Source: Chloroflexota bacterium (lineage in GTDB: Bacteria; Chloroflexota; Anaerolineae; B4-G1). Taken from it: a stretch of DNA of 34,294 nt. Position numbers and translations under genes: made by a program. The stretch covers positions 1 through 34,294 of the forward strand of contig JAAZAN010000147.1 in the NCBI GenBank assembly GCA_012514315.1, in the 5' to 3' direction. The notes under the pieces were generated by a model. It did no database searches. It had not been told where the DNA came from and saw only the letters and a list, made by a program, of their open reading frames with translations. Shown one piece after another: positions 7,853 through 17,086 of this stretch; within the stretch, counting starts at the first letter, position 1, and every line of letters begins with the position of its first letter.

Positions 7853-8658
7853 GATCGATTCCCCCCACGGTGTACGAGACGAGCCAATCTTTCGAAGACG
7901 CCAGGCTCACGCAGCGGGACGAACGGGACATCTTCACCACACAATCGACCCGCGATGTTGTGAAACGCTTGCCCGGCCGCCGACCCGTTCTGAGATAGCG
8001 CAACAGGCTGTCCCCGATTGGTAGCCGAAAGAATCGCCGAATCCTCAGGTATGATGCCGATGAGTTCGATAGCCAGAAGCTCAACTACATCGGCGACATC
8101 CAGCATCTCCCCTCGTCGGACTAGATCGGGCTTCATCCGGTTAATCACCAAGTCGGGGGACCGTTTCTCCTCCGACTCGATTAATCCGATCACGCGGTCC
8201 GCATCCCTCACGGACGCAATCTCGGGGTTTGTCACGACCAATATGCGGTCGGCCGGGGCAATAGCATAGCGAAATCCCTCCTCAATACCAGCGGGCGAAT
8301 CCACCAAGACGAAATCCTGCTCCGGCCTCAATTCATCACAGATCTGAATCATATCCTCTGGCTTAACTGCACTCTTATCCCGATTCTGAGCCGCCGGCAG
8401 CAAAAACAACTCGGAGAACCGCTTGTCACGCACCAGAGCCTGCCGCAAACGACAGCGCCCTTCGATTACATCAACTATATCATAGACGATGCGATTCTCC
8501 AGCCCCAAAGATACGTCCAGGTTCCGCAACCCTACATCGGCGTCCATGACGACTACACGATGCCCCCTCAGCGCCAGCGCGATGCCCAGATTGGCGACGA
8601 GCGTGGTTTTGCCAACCCCGCCCTTACCTGAAGTGATCGTGACGACTGTAGCTGTCAT
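7849..8658 (-). CDS. minD: Septum-site determining ATPase MinD
   Basis: MinD is a ParA/MinD-family ATPase that binds the membrane as an ATP dimer and recruits MinC. The deviant Walker A, KGGVGKTT (residues 12-19), has the signature first lysine. DADVGLRNLDVSLGL follows, and then VLVDSPAGIE in switch II. The C-terminal GVFERLARLVHR is the amphipathic membrane-targeting helix. It has 269 residues, normal for the family. Start ATG 8658 follows GGAGAG. It lies between minC (30-bp gap) and minE (4-nt overlap). Confidence 0.97.
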   Translation of the reverse strand: MTATVVTITSGKGGVGKTTLVANLGIALALRGHRVVVMDADVGLRNLDVSLGLENRIVYDIVDVIEGRCRLRQALVRDKRFSELFLLPAAQNRDKSAVKPEDMIQICDELRPEQDFVLVDSPAGIEEGFRYAIAPADRILVVTNPEIASVRDADRVIGLIESEEKRSPDLVINRMKPDLVRRGEMLDVADVVELLAIELIGIIPEDSAILSATNRGQPVALSQNGSAAGQAFHNIAGRLCGEDVPFVPLREPGVFERLARLVHRGGNRS

Positions 8659-8688
8659 GGCTCTCCTTAGCTGATTGCCCTGGGATAC

Positions 8689-9387
8689 CTACTTACCTCG
8701 CCATGCCACGGCGACAATCTGTCCATCCTGCACCGATGCCATCTCGGGCTGTGTTTTCCGCCGGCGCCCCTCAGGGGACACAGTGATATGCCCGGCGATC
8801 CGCAATTGTGTCGGTTGCAGATCAAGCGCGCAGATCACCGCACGTTCATCGCCCATCGCACCAGCGTGGACAACGCCGCGCACCTTGCCCCAGACGACGA
8901 TATCCCCACCAGCAATGATCTCAGCGCCAGGATTGACATCGCCAATCACGACGATATGGCCCGGATGACGGAGATCCTGCCCTGAGCGCAGTGTCTTCCT
9001 AATCACAAGACCCTCAAGCAAAGTCTCCGGCGTCGACTCGACAGGCGTCTCAGCCGGACGGCGCGGAGGCGCATCTACATCTCCAGCCAGCCCCATCGTC
9101 CCAACCACCGACCGCGTGGAGAGATCCGTGCTCAGCACAGCCATCAGCTCGACATCGTGCGCCGCCAGAAGCGCGCGGATCTCCTCGAGCTCTGCTCGCG
9201 ACACCCGTCGTGACTCCAGATTGAGGACAACGCGCCCCCCCTGGAAAAACGCCAGGTTGTTCGCCAACCTGGCTTGGAGCGCAGCGACGCGCGAAGGCCA
9301 TTGACCATCCCCCAAGATCACCAACAGCCCCTGCCGGATGCCCTTGATCGTTATCTTGTCGGGTGCCCCGCTCATTTTTTCTGGCAT
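8689..9387 (-). CDS. minC: Septum-site determining protein MinC
   Basis: MinC inhibits FtsZ assembly away from midcell. The N-terminal domain (about residues 8-105) starts ITIKGIRQGLLVIL. A Pro-rich linker follows, and then the C-terminal beta-helix domain (about 125-232) with VIRKTLRSGQDLRHPGHIVV and PGAEIIAGGDIVVWGKVRG, the canonical MinC_C pattern. I place the start at ATG 9387 (232 residues). The longer frame from 9453 would run through a strong promoter, and its extra N-terminus resembles nothing known. ATG 9375 is a second option. There is no Shine-Dalgarno sequence before 9387, and the -10 box ends 9 nt upstream, so the mRNA is probably leaderless. Confidence 0.93.
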   Translation of the reverse strand: MPEKMSGAPDKITIKGIRQGLLVILGDGQWPSRVAALQARLANNLAFFQGGRVVLNLESRRVSRAELEEIRALLAAHDVELMAVLSTDLSTRSVVGTMGLAGDVDAPPRRPAETPVESTPETLLEGLVIRKTLRSGQDLRHPGHIVVIGDVNPGAEIIAGGDIVVWGKVRGVVHAGAMGDERAVICALDLQPTQLRIAGHITVSPEGRRRKTQPEMASVQDGQIVAVAWRGK

Positions 9388-9396
9388 AGCGGCATC

Positions 9397-9426
9397 ATTA
9401 TAGCACATATGTCCCAGACTGACCAA
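9397..9426 (-). promoter_or_regulatory. minC promoter, probably leaderless start
   Basis: On the minus strand an extended -10, TGCTATAAT (TATAAT at 9397-9402), lies 18 nt after TTGGTC (9421-9426). Nine bases separate the -10 from ATG 9387, so transcription should start at or within about 3 nt of the codon. The promoter separates minCDE-rodA from the glycosyltransferase gene upstream. Confidence 0.65.
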
Positions 9427-9427
9427 A

Positions 9428-12400
9428 CTATGGGATGAGTTCAAACTCCGCAATGATTGTCGCGTCGCCCATAGCAGTGCCCTCGCCGTCTAGAACAGCA
9501 AGTCGCTGCATCGTCGCAAGGAGATACCACCCGACCTGGACTTGATAGCGGCCAGGAGGGGCATCCGTGTTCAACCTGACCTCGTAACGGTCTACAACTT
9601 GCTCGCCCGAGCCCCACTGCGACGTTGGAAAACTTCCCTGCACCGGCCACGCGTCCACTTGTCCATACAGTCGACCGTCAGGTCCGATCAGCTGCACAAA
9701 GATGGTGTAATCTTCGTCGATAGCACGCAGCGAACGCCAATGGAGCGTGACCGGGACAATGCCTCCCGGGTGAACTGAGACGGAGGATACCTCTGCAGCG
9801 GCCAGCGCGATCAAGCCTTCGAAGTCCGCCAGTCCGCTGGACGCAGCGAGCACCTCTACAATCGCCAGCTCACAGTGAGTTAGGCGAGGCCCCAACCAAC
9901 TACACTGAGCAGGCAGCGCCGTTCCATTCTGATCGACCACGCCAACACTGAGAACGAAGCGCCCCTCACGCCGAGGAGCGACCAGTGTGTGTCCACTGTG
10001 CGCTCGTACGGTTCTGCCCAGAGACGGCAATCGCCCGGCGTCTTCCATACGCAGTTGGGGAGCGCTCTCGTCGCGCCACAACGCCTCCAAATGCCAATCA
10101 CCGTCGAGTGATACAGGCGCAGCCGAATCAGTGAGTGCCGTCCAATCGAGAGTCAAATCAAGCGGCATTCCGGCCGACGCCTGAGTGGGCAGATCATAGC
10201 CGGTCAACCACACACGCTCGCCAAACAGCCACCGGACGGTATGCGATAGTTGTGGAGGATCACACGGGCCAATCATCTGGACGTCCGAGAGTGTAAACCA
10301 CGGGTTCGTGGCGCCGCCGACAGACAGACCGTCTTCCGAGTACTGAGGGAACAATCCCACCTGCAACTGGTAGGTCCCGGGGCATACAGTGGCAGGGAGC
10401 GCAAGCTCGTGGAAATCGGAGACGATCTCTCCCACCCTCCACGCGTTGGTGGGGTACATCCCAGTGACAGGCCGGGCATCACCGCTGGTCCAGCGCACCT
10501 GACCGCCACTATCGATTATCTGGAAACGGACGTGGTAGTCGCCAACTACGGGCGCCACGGCTTCCCAGTGTAGTGTCACACTGAGCGGCGTCGTCACCGT
10601 CACATCCGGCTTCTCGACACCATCAACGCCTATCAGCCGGATTGCGTCCCCGAACCGCACGTCAAGGGAATTCTGAGGCGCACTATGTCCTACCCACGGT
10701 GTAGAGCTCACGGCAACCAGGGGACCCAGCGAACGCAGGTACAGCCCGTCGAGTCGGGGCAGATACCGGGCAAGGTACACGGGGTGGCGGGTTGCCAACC
10801 TGTCCGCCAGTTCGGCTCGGTACAGCGCCTCATCCCCCAGCAACACGAGCTCCAGATCCGGTCGCCGGCCCTCAATCTGCTGCACATAGTACATGGGCGC
10901 AAACCTGGTCACATCAGCCAGTACCACCGCGTGTTGCTCGAGCGGTAGGCTGAGTACAGACCGTCCAAATGTCTCACGGCTGCGGTTCTCACTCTGATCC
11001 ACCATTGGCAGATTGGCCCACACGCGGCTAAGGGGCATCAACAGGAAGATCACCGGCACGATCTGACTCAGATCGGGACCGACCCTCGGTAGCCGCTTCG
11101 AGAGCAGATCCGAGGCGCTGGACACACCACACCCCATCCACACAGCAAGGATCAAATGGGTTGGCAGGACGAACACGGCGATGTCCGGTACGTAGTAGTT
11201 CAGGCCGTAGGCCAGATATGTCAGAAAGACAACTCCTGTCAACACTGCAGCACGTTGATTCGTCCAGAGCAGAGCTGTCAGCCCAGTGACGCCAATGAGC
11301 AAGCCAGTCCAACCATAGGGTTCCAGTATCAGGCGCCACATAATTCCCCACCGAACTGGATCCAGCCATCCGTCCCAGCGAAAGGCATCGTGGAACTGAC
11401 CGCCCGTGATGTATTGGATGAACTCACCGAGTGACATCCAGCTTCCTTCGTGAAGTGAGGGCCACCGCAGCGGAATCCAGAGGTAGACAGCCAGACCCGC
11501 GCAGAGAAGCAGCCCACACCTGAGCCACTCCCCGATCGTCATAGCAGGTCGATCCCACACAAGCGCAATGACAACCGCGGGCCCCAGCAGCAGCGTTGTC
11601 AGGTGGTTGGTCATGCTCAATCCGCTGATCAGACAGATCGCGGCCCAAATTCGTGCCGGGCTCCTGCCGGAAGACGACGATAGCCCGACCAGTAGCAGCC
11701 AGAGCAAGAGCGCCAAGAAGAGATTGTGCAGTGAGTAGACCTCGGCGACGATGGCCTGAGACCAGAACGTAGCCGAGAACGCGAATGCCGCTGCACTGGC
11801 GACCGCGACGTGCCAACGGTGGGTCAGGCGCCACAGTGTGACGCCGAGAACGAGCACGGCCAACGTCGCATATGCCGCAGAGGCCAGGTTGACACGCCAT
11901 GCGACGGTGCCGATCGGGAGCAACGTGAAGAGCTTGCTTAGGAGAACGTACAGGGGATACCCTGTGGGGTGTGCGATGCGCATGAGAGGAACGACGACCT
12001 GGAACTCGAACGTGTCGGCCTCACCGAGAGAGGGCAGCATCGTCTTGAGGTACACCGTCGCCGTGATGGCGCCGAAGACGAAGAGGGGCAGCCAACGCCA
12101 ACGCTCAAGCAGGCGCGGCAATACCACCGCGCCCAGTCCAACCGCAAGCAGCAGACCACCAGCCAGTGGTGAGCTCACCCAGCCAAGCAGGTAGAGAAGG
12201 GGAAAGCACAGCGGCAGCGCTCCGCCGAGGCCAGCACTTTCCACCCTTGTCCGGCGCCACGTGGCGCCGAACGCTAGCGCACCACCAGCTGTCAATACGC
12301 CAACAAGCCACGGAGAGGTCCAGATGGAACGAACAAGGCCGGCCTCCGCAACTACGCGGGATAGGGCCATTCCCCAGACCGCACCGGCCAGACCGGCGCC

Positions 12401-12433
12401 TAGACCCACCCACACCTCAGAGCGCGGCCTCAT
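9428..12433 (-). CDS. Large GT-C membrane glycosyltransferase (DUF2723 type) with C-terminal beta-sandwich repeats
   Basis: The N-terminal half (about residues 1-480) has roughly ten or more membrane helices. It carries the DUF2723/protein-mannosyltransferase-like pattern GEADTFEFQVV...RIAHPTGYPLYVLLSKLF and VAWRVNLASA. The acidic loop after the first helices is where GT-C enzymes place their catalytic acid. The second half looks extracellular and holds two to three related beta-sandwich units, seen as repeats of V/L-T-L-H/D-W ... YPTNAW/FPTSQWGSGE ... PGTYQLQVG/PGRYQVQVG. Such enzymes use polyprenyl-linked sugars to modify proteins or envelope polymers; the substrate here is unknown. Start ATG 12433 overlaps the mrdA stop by 17 nt. 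The longer frame to 12532 lies wholly inside mrdA and is less likely. Confidence 0.82.
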   Translation of the reverse strand: MRPRSEVWVGLGAGLAGAVWGMALSRVVAEAGLVRSIWTSPWLVGVLTAGGALAFGATWRRTRVESAGLGGALPLCFPLLYLLGWVSSPLAGGLLLAVGLGAVVLPRLLERWRWLPLFVFGAITATVYLKTMLPSLGEADTFEFQVVVPLMRIAHPTGYPLYVLLSKLFTLLPIGTVAWRVNLASAAYATLAVLVLGVTLWRLTHRWHVAVASAAAFAFSATFWSQAIVAEVYSLHNLFLALLLWLLLVGLSSSSGRSPARIWAAICLISGLSMTNHLTTLLLGPAVVIALVWDRPAMTIGEWLRCGLLLCAGLAVYLWIPLRWPSLHEGSWMSLGEFIQYITGGQFHDAFRWDGWLDPVRWGIMWRLILEPYGWTGLLIGVTGLTALLWTNQRAAVLTGVVFLTYLAYGLNYYVPDIAVFVLPTHLILAVWMGCGVSSASDLLSKRLPRVGPDLSQIVPVIFLLMPLSRVWANLPMVDQSENRSRETFGRSVLSLPLEQHAVVLADVTRFAPMYYVQQIEGRRPDLELVLLGDEALYRAELADRLATRHPVYLARYLPRLDGLYLRSLGPLVAVSSTPWVGHSAPQNSLDVRFGDAIRLIGVDGVEKPDVTVTTPLSVTLHWEAVAPVVGDYHVRFQIIDSGGQVRWTSGDARPVTGMYPTNAWRVGEIVSDFHELALPATVCPGTYQLQVGLFPQYSEDGLSVGGATNPWFTLSDVQMIGPCDPPQLSHTVRWLFGERVWLTGYDLPTQASAGMPLDLTLDWTALTDSAAPVSLDGDWHLEALWRDESAPQLRMEDAGRLPSLGRTVRAHSGHTLVAPRREGRFVLSVGVVDQNGTALPAQCSWLGPRLTHCELAIVEVLAASSGLADFEGLIALAAAEVSSVSVHPGGIVPVTLHWRSLRAIDEDYTIFVQLIGPDGRLYGQVDAWPVQGSFPTSQWGSGEQVVDRYEVRLNTDAPPGRYQVQVGWYLLATMQRLAVLDGEGTAMGDATIIAEFELIP

Positions 12434-14438
12434 CCTCGTCAGCCGGCGCCTCGTCAAGTCCAAAGTAATGCAGCATGATATCGTGTGCGATCGGCGAACA
12501 GACTGTCGAACCTTCGCCACCGTTGTAGACAAACACGATCACCGATACCTCAGGATTCTCAACTGGCGCGTACGCCGCAAACCACGCGTGCGTCGGCTGT
12601 TCGAGGCCTTCACCGCAAATGCCAGTCTCCAGAGCGATATCATCGCAGTACTGGGCCGTACCCGTCTTGCCAGCCACACGGATACCCTCAATTTGGGCCC
12701 TCGGAGCCGTGCCGTACGCAACCGCCCCCTCCATACCCTGTTGGACCAGTGAGATGTTCTCAGGACTGATCGGCAACTCTCTTACGATCTCCGGCGTGAA
12801 CTGCTCCATAACCTCACCGTGCGCATCAGTGACATGATGGACAATCTGCGGACGGTAATACGTGCCTCCGTTGGCGATGATATTCACCGCATTGATCATC
12901 TGCAGAGGGGTTGCCAGAACGAATCCCTGGCCGATGGAGAGGTTGTACGTGTCTCCCGTCGCCCAGTGCTCCCCGAAAGTCAACCGCTTCCAGTCCGCCG
13001 TAGGCACCAGGCCGCCAACTTCGCCGGGCAACTCAATCCCCGTGGGCCGCCCCAATCCGAAAAGCTCCGAGTAGTGCGCAATCCCAGCTACCCCCAGGCC
13101 TCTGGTTCTATCTTCCTCAAACCCACCACCCGTCTTGTAGAAGAAGATATCGCACGAGTGTGCAAGGCCACCGACCACATCCAGCCACCCGTGACCACCG
13201 AGGTTCCAGCAGTAGAACGGTTGCGCCCTGCCCGGATCGTTCGGGTAATACTTGTTCGCTACCTCCATCCTTCCCAGGCACTCAAACTGCGTTCTGGGTG
13301 TCAACACACTCTCCTGCAATGCCCCGCTGGCGACGATGATCTTGTAGACTGAGCCAGGTGGCAGGGCATCGGAGATCGCATGGTTGATCAGTGGCCGGTG
13401 CGGATCCTCACTGAGGCGCTGCCAATCCTGTGTCGATATCCCCTTCACGAACAGATTATTGTCGTACGTCGGCAAGCTCACCATCGCCAGGACCTCACCG
13501 GTCTGGGGTTTCATCACAATCGCCACACCTCGTGGCGAGTTGACCTTGGGATCGGCCATCCCCTCAAGCAACCTATCCTCAACATACTGCTGCAGGTCAA
13601 GATCAAGTGTCAGGTAGACATTGGCTCCCGGAACAGGAACTGCTGGCTCCTCAACCACCCGAATCTGGCGGCCAATGACGTCCTCCTCGATCACACGCTG
13701 GCCTTTCTGCCCGCGCAGCCACTGCTCATATGACGCTTCGACGCCCGCCATCCCGATTCGGTCCGTTGCAGGGTCATATCCATCAGCACGATATCTATCG
13801 ACAGAACCCGCTGGAATCGGAAGCGTGTAGCCGAGAAGCTGCGAGACTAGTGGACCGTACGAATAATCACGGCGACGGTTCACCTGCACGCTAACTCCCG
13901 GCATCGTCAACGCTTCCTGAGCAACCAACAAAGCCACGTCACGGTCGACACCACGCTTCACCATCAGGGGCTGGTAGTATCCCGCAAGAGTCACTTCATC
14001 GAGCATCTCCACCAGTCCTGGCGGCGCCGGCTCGTCGTTGATCAGGATCCGGGCCGAGGAGTAGGTCACATCGACTATTTGCGCCAGCCTACGAAGGACC
14101 TGCTCTCTCTCAACACCATCTTCAGGGAGATATGCAGGCACGACGACCACATTGAAGTCAGGTACATTGCGGACCAGTGCCTGGCCATTGCGATCATAGA
14201 TGATGCCACGCGAAGTAGCGACGGTTATCTCCCGCAGGCGCTGCTCGTCCGCTCGCGCTGAATATGTCTCACCCTGAACGAACTGCAGGTTCCACAACCG
14301 CCAGGTGAACACCGTCATCACCACAAGAATCACGCCGCCGAACAACAGCGCCCGCGGCATGCCGATGAACGCATACCAGCGTTCCTGCCATCTGCTTACA
14401 AGCGGACGTCGCTTCTGCCTGGAGTTGTCTGAGTTCAT
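12417..14438 (-). CDS. mrdA: Penicillin-binding protein 2, peptidoglycan D,D-transpeptidase
   Basis: This is a class B PBP that cross-links peptidoglycan in the Rod complex with RodA. It has one N-terminal membrane helix (about residues 29-50), then a pedestal/dimerisation domain. The transpeptidase motifs are S363-V-Y-K366 (nucleophile Ser363), S428-C-D430 (the SxD form typical of PBP2) and K591-T-G-T594. Its 673-residue length is normal. Start ATG 14438 overlaps the mreD stop as ATGA. The order mreC-mreD-mrdA identifies it as the elongation rather than the division enzyme. Confidence 0.95.
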   Translation of the reverse strand: MNSDNSRQKRRPLVSRWQERWYAFIGMPRALLFGGVILVVMTVFTWRLWNLQFVQGETYSARADEQRLREITVATSRGIIYDRNGQALVRNVPDFNVVVVPAYLPEDGVEREQVLRRLAQIVDVTYSSARILINDEPAPPGLVEMLDEVTLAGYYQPLMVKRGVDRDVALLVAQEALTMPGVSVQVNRRRDYSYGPLVSQLLGYTLPIPAGSVDRYRADGYDPATDRIGMAGVEASYEQWLRGQKGQRVIEEDVIGRQIRVVEEPAVPVPGANVYLTLDLDLQQYVEDRLLEGMADPKVNSPRGVAIVMKPQTGEVLAMVSLPTYDNNLFVKGISTQDWQRLSEDPHRPLINHAISDALPPGSVYKIIVASGALQESVLTPRTQFECLGRMEVANKYYPNDPGRAQPFYCWNLGGHGWLDVVGGLAHSCDIFFYKTGGGFEEDRTRGLGVAGIAHYSELFGLGRPTGIELPGEVGGLVPTADWKRLTFGEHWATGDTYNLSIGQGFVLATPLQMINAVNIIANGGTYYRPQIVHHVTDAHGEVMEQFTPEIVRELPISPENISLVQQGMEGAVAYGTAPRAQIEGIRVAGKTGTAQYCDDIALETGICGEGLEQPTHAWFAAYAPVENPEVSVIVFVYNGGEGSTVCSPIAHDIMLHYFGLDEAPADEDEAAL

Positions 14439-14923
14439 AGCCGGAAGCTCTCCGTACTGGTCCTGCGGTCAAGCCAGCTCAGCACCTGCTGCACCACGGG
14501 AGCCAACGCAGTATTGAGCACGACTGAGGGCCACGCTACTTGTGATAATGCGTACTCCCAGCCTACAGTATACCCAGTCCACGCCAGAGAGACCAGCAGA
14601 ACCAGATGATACATCAGCACACAGACAATCGAGAGGAGGACTAGCCGAATGACGGATGAGCCCAAGGCCTGCCCCCACGACTGACCGGCGACGGTAGCTG
14701 CCACGAGCAAGGCCAGAGCGTGTGCCCCCCAGGGCTCTCCGGAGAACAGCCCAATGATCAATCCGCCGATGAAGGCCCAGACTACACCTTCATCCAGGCT
14801 GCGGACGAAAGACCATACGAACACGACCAGCAGCATAAGGTCTGGGCGCGCTCCCCACAGATTGACCCGTGCCAACCACACCGCCTGGATGACAGCAACC
14901 AAGGAGAGCAATGGAATTACCAC
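14435..14923 (-). CDS. mreD: Rod shape-determining membrane protein MreD
   Basis: This is a small integral membrane protein of the Rod complex that partners MreC. The 162 residues hold about five hydrophobic helices and the family-like segment LWGARPDLMLLVVFVWSF followed by EGVVWAFIGGLIIGLFSG. The start is GTG 14923. An in-frame stop lies just upstream and no better start is present; a GGAGG lies about 18 nt away, farther than usual. It lies between mreC (43-bp gap) and mrdA (4-nt overlap). MreD is poorly conserved, so the call rests on both sequence and position. Confidence 0.9.
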   Translation of the reverse strand: MVIPLLSLVAVIQAVWLARVNLWGARPDLMLLVVFVWSFVRSLDEGVVWAFIGGLIIGLFSGEPWGAHALALLVAATVAGQSWGQALGSSVIRLVLLSIVCVLMYHLVLLVSLAWTGYTVGWEYALSQVAWPSVVLNTALAPVVQQVLSWLDRRTSTESFRL

Positions 14924-14966
14924 GTAGAGGCTGATCGGACACCTCCACTACCGAGACGATCTGATA

Positions 14967-15857
14967 TCACGGCGCCTCTTCTGTAAGCTCCTCAGCCGAC
15001 GCCGCCTCGAACCGTGTGATAACCATCACGATTTCAAGCCGCGAGAAATCAAGCGCCGGACGTACAACGATGGGAACGAACATCTCGTAGTCCACCCGCT
15101 CGACCGAAGCAACCTGACCAATGATGAGTCCCTTGGGCAAAGTACCACCCAACCCCGATGTCAGCACGACGTCGCCCTCGTTGACTTCCTCATCTTGAGA
15201 GACGTAGTCCAGATGAAGTGCGCCGTCAGGCTGCCCTGCCACGAGGCCGGAAGCACGCGAGGCCTGCAGTACAGCAGCGATGGAGCTGTCGGAATCCGTG
15301 ATTAACTGGACCCTGGAGGTGCGCGCCGCCACCTGCTGAACGCGCCCAACGAGCGCCGCCCCACCGCTCACCACCGGCATACCCACCTCGACTCCCTGCT
15401 GAGCGCCGACGTTAATCGTGATGTAGCGCAGATATGGATTGGGATCGGCGCTGATGACATCAGCACAGGGATATACATCACATGCATGACGTCCGATCAC
15501 CTCAGCCCCCAGGGGCGCCTCGATCGGGTACTCGCTGACAAAGCTCAACAGAGCCCGAAGTTGAAGCACCTCAGCCTCGAACTCACGCAGACGAACGTTT
15601 TCGACCGTCAGAGCGTCTACCTGCTCCTGGAGACGGGCTACCTCTTCCCGTAGGGTCTGCGCCTCACGCAGACCCTGAAACACCCCGCCGCCATCTGATC
15701 CAACTAGGCCGGAACCCACGCGCTGAAGGGGGTCAAGGACGTAATGGAGCGCGGCCTCCACCGGAGCCAGCAGGCCTGTTTCGTGGAAAACAAGCAGAAG
15801 AATGGCAACAATAGCCAAGACTAGGGGCAGCAGGGCGCGGGATGAGGACTGCCTCAT
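14967..15857 (-). CDS. mreC: Rod shape-determining protein MreC
   Basis: MreC is the periplasmic or extracytoplasmic scaffold that joins MreB to PBP2 and RodA. One N-terminal membrane helix (about residues 10-30) is followed by a coiled coil (about 60-105, LREAQTLREEVARLQEQVDA). The double beta-barrel domain follows, with INVGAQQGVEVGMPVV, LVGRVQQVAARTSRVQLITD and VVLTSGLGGTLPKGLIIGQV, all classical MreC signatures. The 296-residue length is normal. It lies 52 bp after mreB. Confidence 0.95.
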   Translation of the reverse strand: MRQSSSRALLPLVLAIVAILLLVFHETGLLAPVEAALHYVLDPLQRVGSGLVGSDGGGVFQGLREAQTLREEVARLQEQVDALTVENVRLREFEAEVLQLRALLSFVSEYPIEAPLGAEVIGRHACDVYPCADVISADPNPYLRYITINVGAQQGVEVGMPVVSGGAALVGRVQQVAARTSRVQLITDSDSSIAAVLQASRASGLVAGQPDGALHLDYVSQDEEVNEGDVVLTSGLGGTLPKGLIIGQVASVERVDYEMFVPIVVRPALDFSRLEIVMVITRFEAASAEELTEEAP

Positions 15858-15909
15858 AATTGCGAAATACCGGACGCGATGCGCCGGTTACCTCCCAGTC
15901 TCCGCAGTG

Positions 15910-16983
15910 CTAGAACGTGTAGCTCCGGCCCGGTCGTCGGTCATCGGTACTCACCAGGACCTCGCGGAGCTCGTCCAGGTCCTCAAGCACCTTACCCGCG
16001 CCCCGTGCCACGCAAGTCATCGAGTCCTCAGCTACCCAGGCTCGCATATTGGTCTCCTCGCTGACCCGTTGCGCAAGCCCCTTGAGCTGCGCACCACCTC
16101 CCGCCAGGCAGATACCAGTCTCCATCAGATCCGAGACCAACTCGGGAGGCGTCTCATCCAGCGTCTCGCGGATCACATCCAGGATGATACTCAACGACCC
16201 ACTCAGAGCCTCCCGGACCTCGATACTGCTGACCTCGACCGCTTCGGGCAACCCGGTCACCAGGTTGCGCCCGCGCATCGCCATCGTCAGCTCCTCGTCC
16301 AGCGAGTAGGCCGATCCGATCTTCATCTTGACCTGCTCAGCCATACGCTCACCGACGAAAAGATTGTACTTCTGACGTGCGTACTGGATGATGTCCTCGT
16401 CGAGTTCATCACCTGCCACACGCAATGAGCGACTCACCACGATACCACCGAGGCAGAAGACGCCAACTTCCGTCGTTCCGCCCCCGATATCGACGATCAT
16501 GATGCCCCGCGCCTCGGTGACGGGCATCCCAGCGCCGATTGCAGCCGCCATTGGCTCTTCAATCAGGAAAGCCTCACGAGCGCCAGCTGAGATCGTGGCA
16601 TCATAGACTGCCCGCTTCTCCACCTCAGTCACACCACTCGGGATCCCGACGACGACGCGTGGTCGCGGAAACGGAAGCAACATCTGACTATGGGCCTTCT
16701 TAATGAAGTAATCGAGCATCGCCTGCGTGATATCAAACTCCGAGATCACACCGTCCCGCAGCGGTCGAATGGCCACAATATTGACAGGGGTCCGCCCCAC
16801 CATCTCCTTGGCCTCCGCACCGATAGCGAGCACACGGCGCGTCTTGCGTTCGATCGCTACCCAAGACGGCTCGTTGATGACAATGCCCTTGCCCTTCACA
16901 TAAACCAGGGTATTAGCTGTACCCAGGTCGATGCCGATATCCAGCGAAAACAGGCCAAGAAAGGCATCAATTGGATTGATCAC
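15910..16983 (-). CDS. mreB: Actin-like rod shape protein MreB
   Basis: MreB forms the cytoplasmic filaments that guide side-wall synthesis. The actin-fold nucleotide loops are visible: DIGIDLGTANTLVYVKGKG (phosphate 1, near residues 15-33), IMIVDIGGGTTEVGV (phosphate 2) and GICLAGGGAQLKGL (adenosine). The 357 residues include a short polar C-terminal tail ending RPGRSYTF, slightly longer than usual. Start ATG 16983 follows TAGGAGAGG. It is the first gene of the shape array and diverges from scpA. Confidence 0.97.
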   Translation of the reverse strand: MINPIDAFLGLFSLDIGIDLGTANTLVYVKGKGIVINEPSWVAIERKTRRVLAIGAEAKEMVGRTPVNIVAIRPLRDGVISEFDITQAMLDYFIKKAHSQMLLPFPRPRVVVGIPSGVTEVEKRAVYDATISAGAREAFLIEEPMAAAIGAGMPVTEARGIMIVDIGGGTTEVGVFCLGGIVVSRSLRVAGDELDEDIIQYARQKYNLFVGERMAEQVKMKIGSAYSLDEELTMAMRGRNLVTGLPEAVEVSSIEVREALSGSLSIILDVIRETLDETPPELVSDLMETGICLAGGGAQLKGLAQRVSEETNMRAWVAEDSMTCVARGAGKVLEDLDELREVLVSTDDRRPGRSYTF

Positions 16984-17008
16984 GAGCCTCTCCTATAGGC
17001 AAACTGCC

Positions 17009-17060
17009 GCCCCGGTCGGGAACTACGCTTCGGATGCCGGGGCTGACCTGGCAGATTATA
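17009..17060 (-). promoter_or_regulatory. mreB promoter -10 and structured 5' leader
   Basis: On the minus strand a TATAAT lies at 17055-17060. The -35 is poor and falls in a C-rich tract. The predicted leader of about 65 nt contains a perfect 7-bp stem, GCCCCGG (17037-17043 on the complement) with CCGGGGC (17009-17015), just before the Shine-Dalgarno sequence. The leader could tune translation of the array; that is inference. Confidence 0.5.
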
Positions 17061-17086
17061 CCACAAACCATGGGTGGGGGGAAATC

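Noticed and set aside
9388..9453. Longer MinC start at 9453
   Set aside because: The extra 22 residues overlap the -35/-10 promoter and the upstream gene's end and have no counterpart in MinC.
12434..12532. Longer N-terminus of the GT-C glycosyltransferase
   Set aside because: It lies wholly inside mrdA; the first membrane helix follows directly after ATG 12433.
15802..16428. 208-codon plus-strand open frame over mreB and mreC
   Set aside because: It is a shadow of two firmly identified genes with no domain signal.
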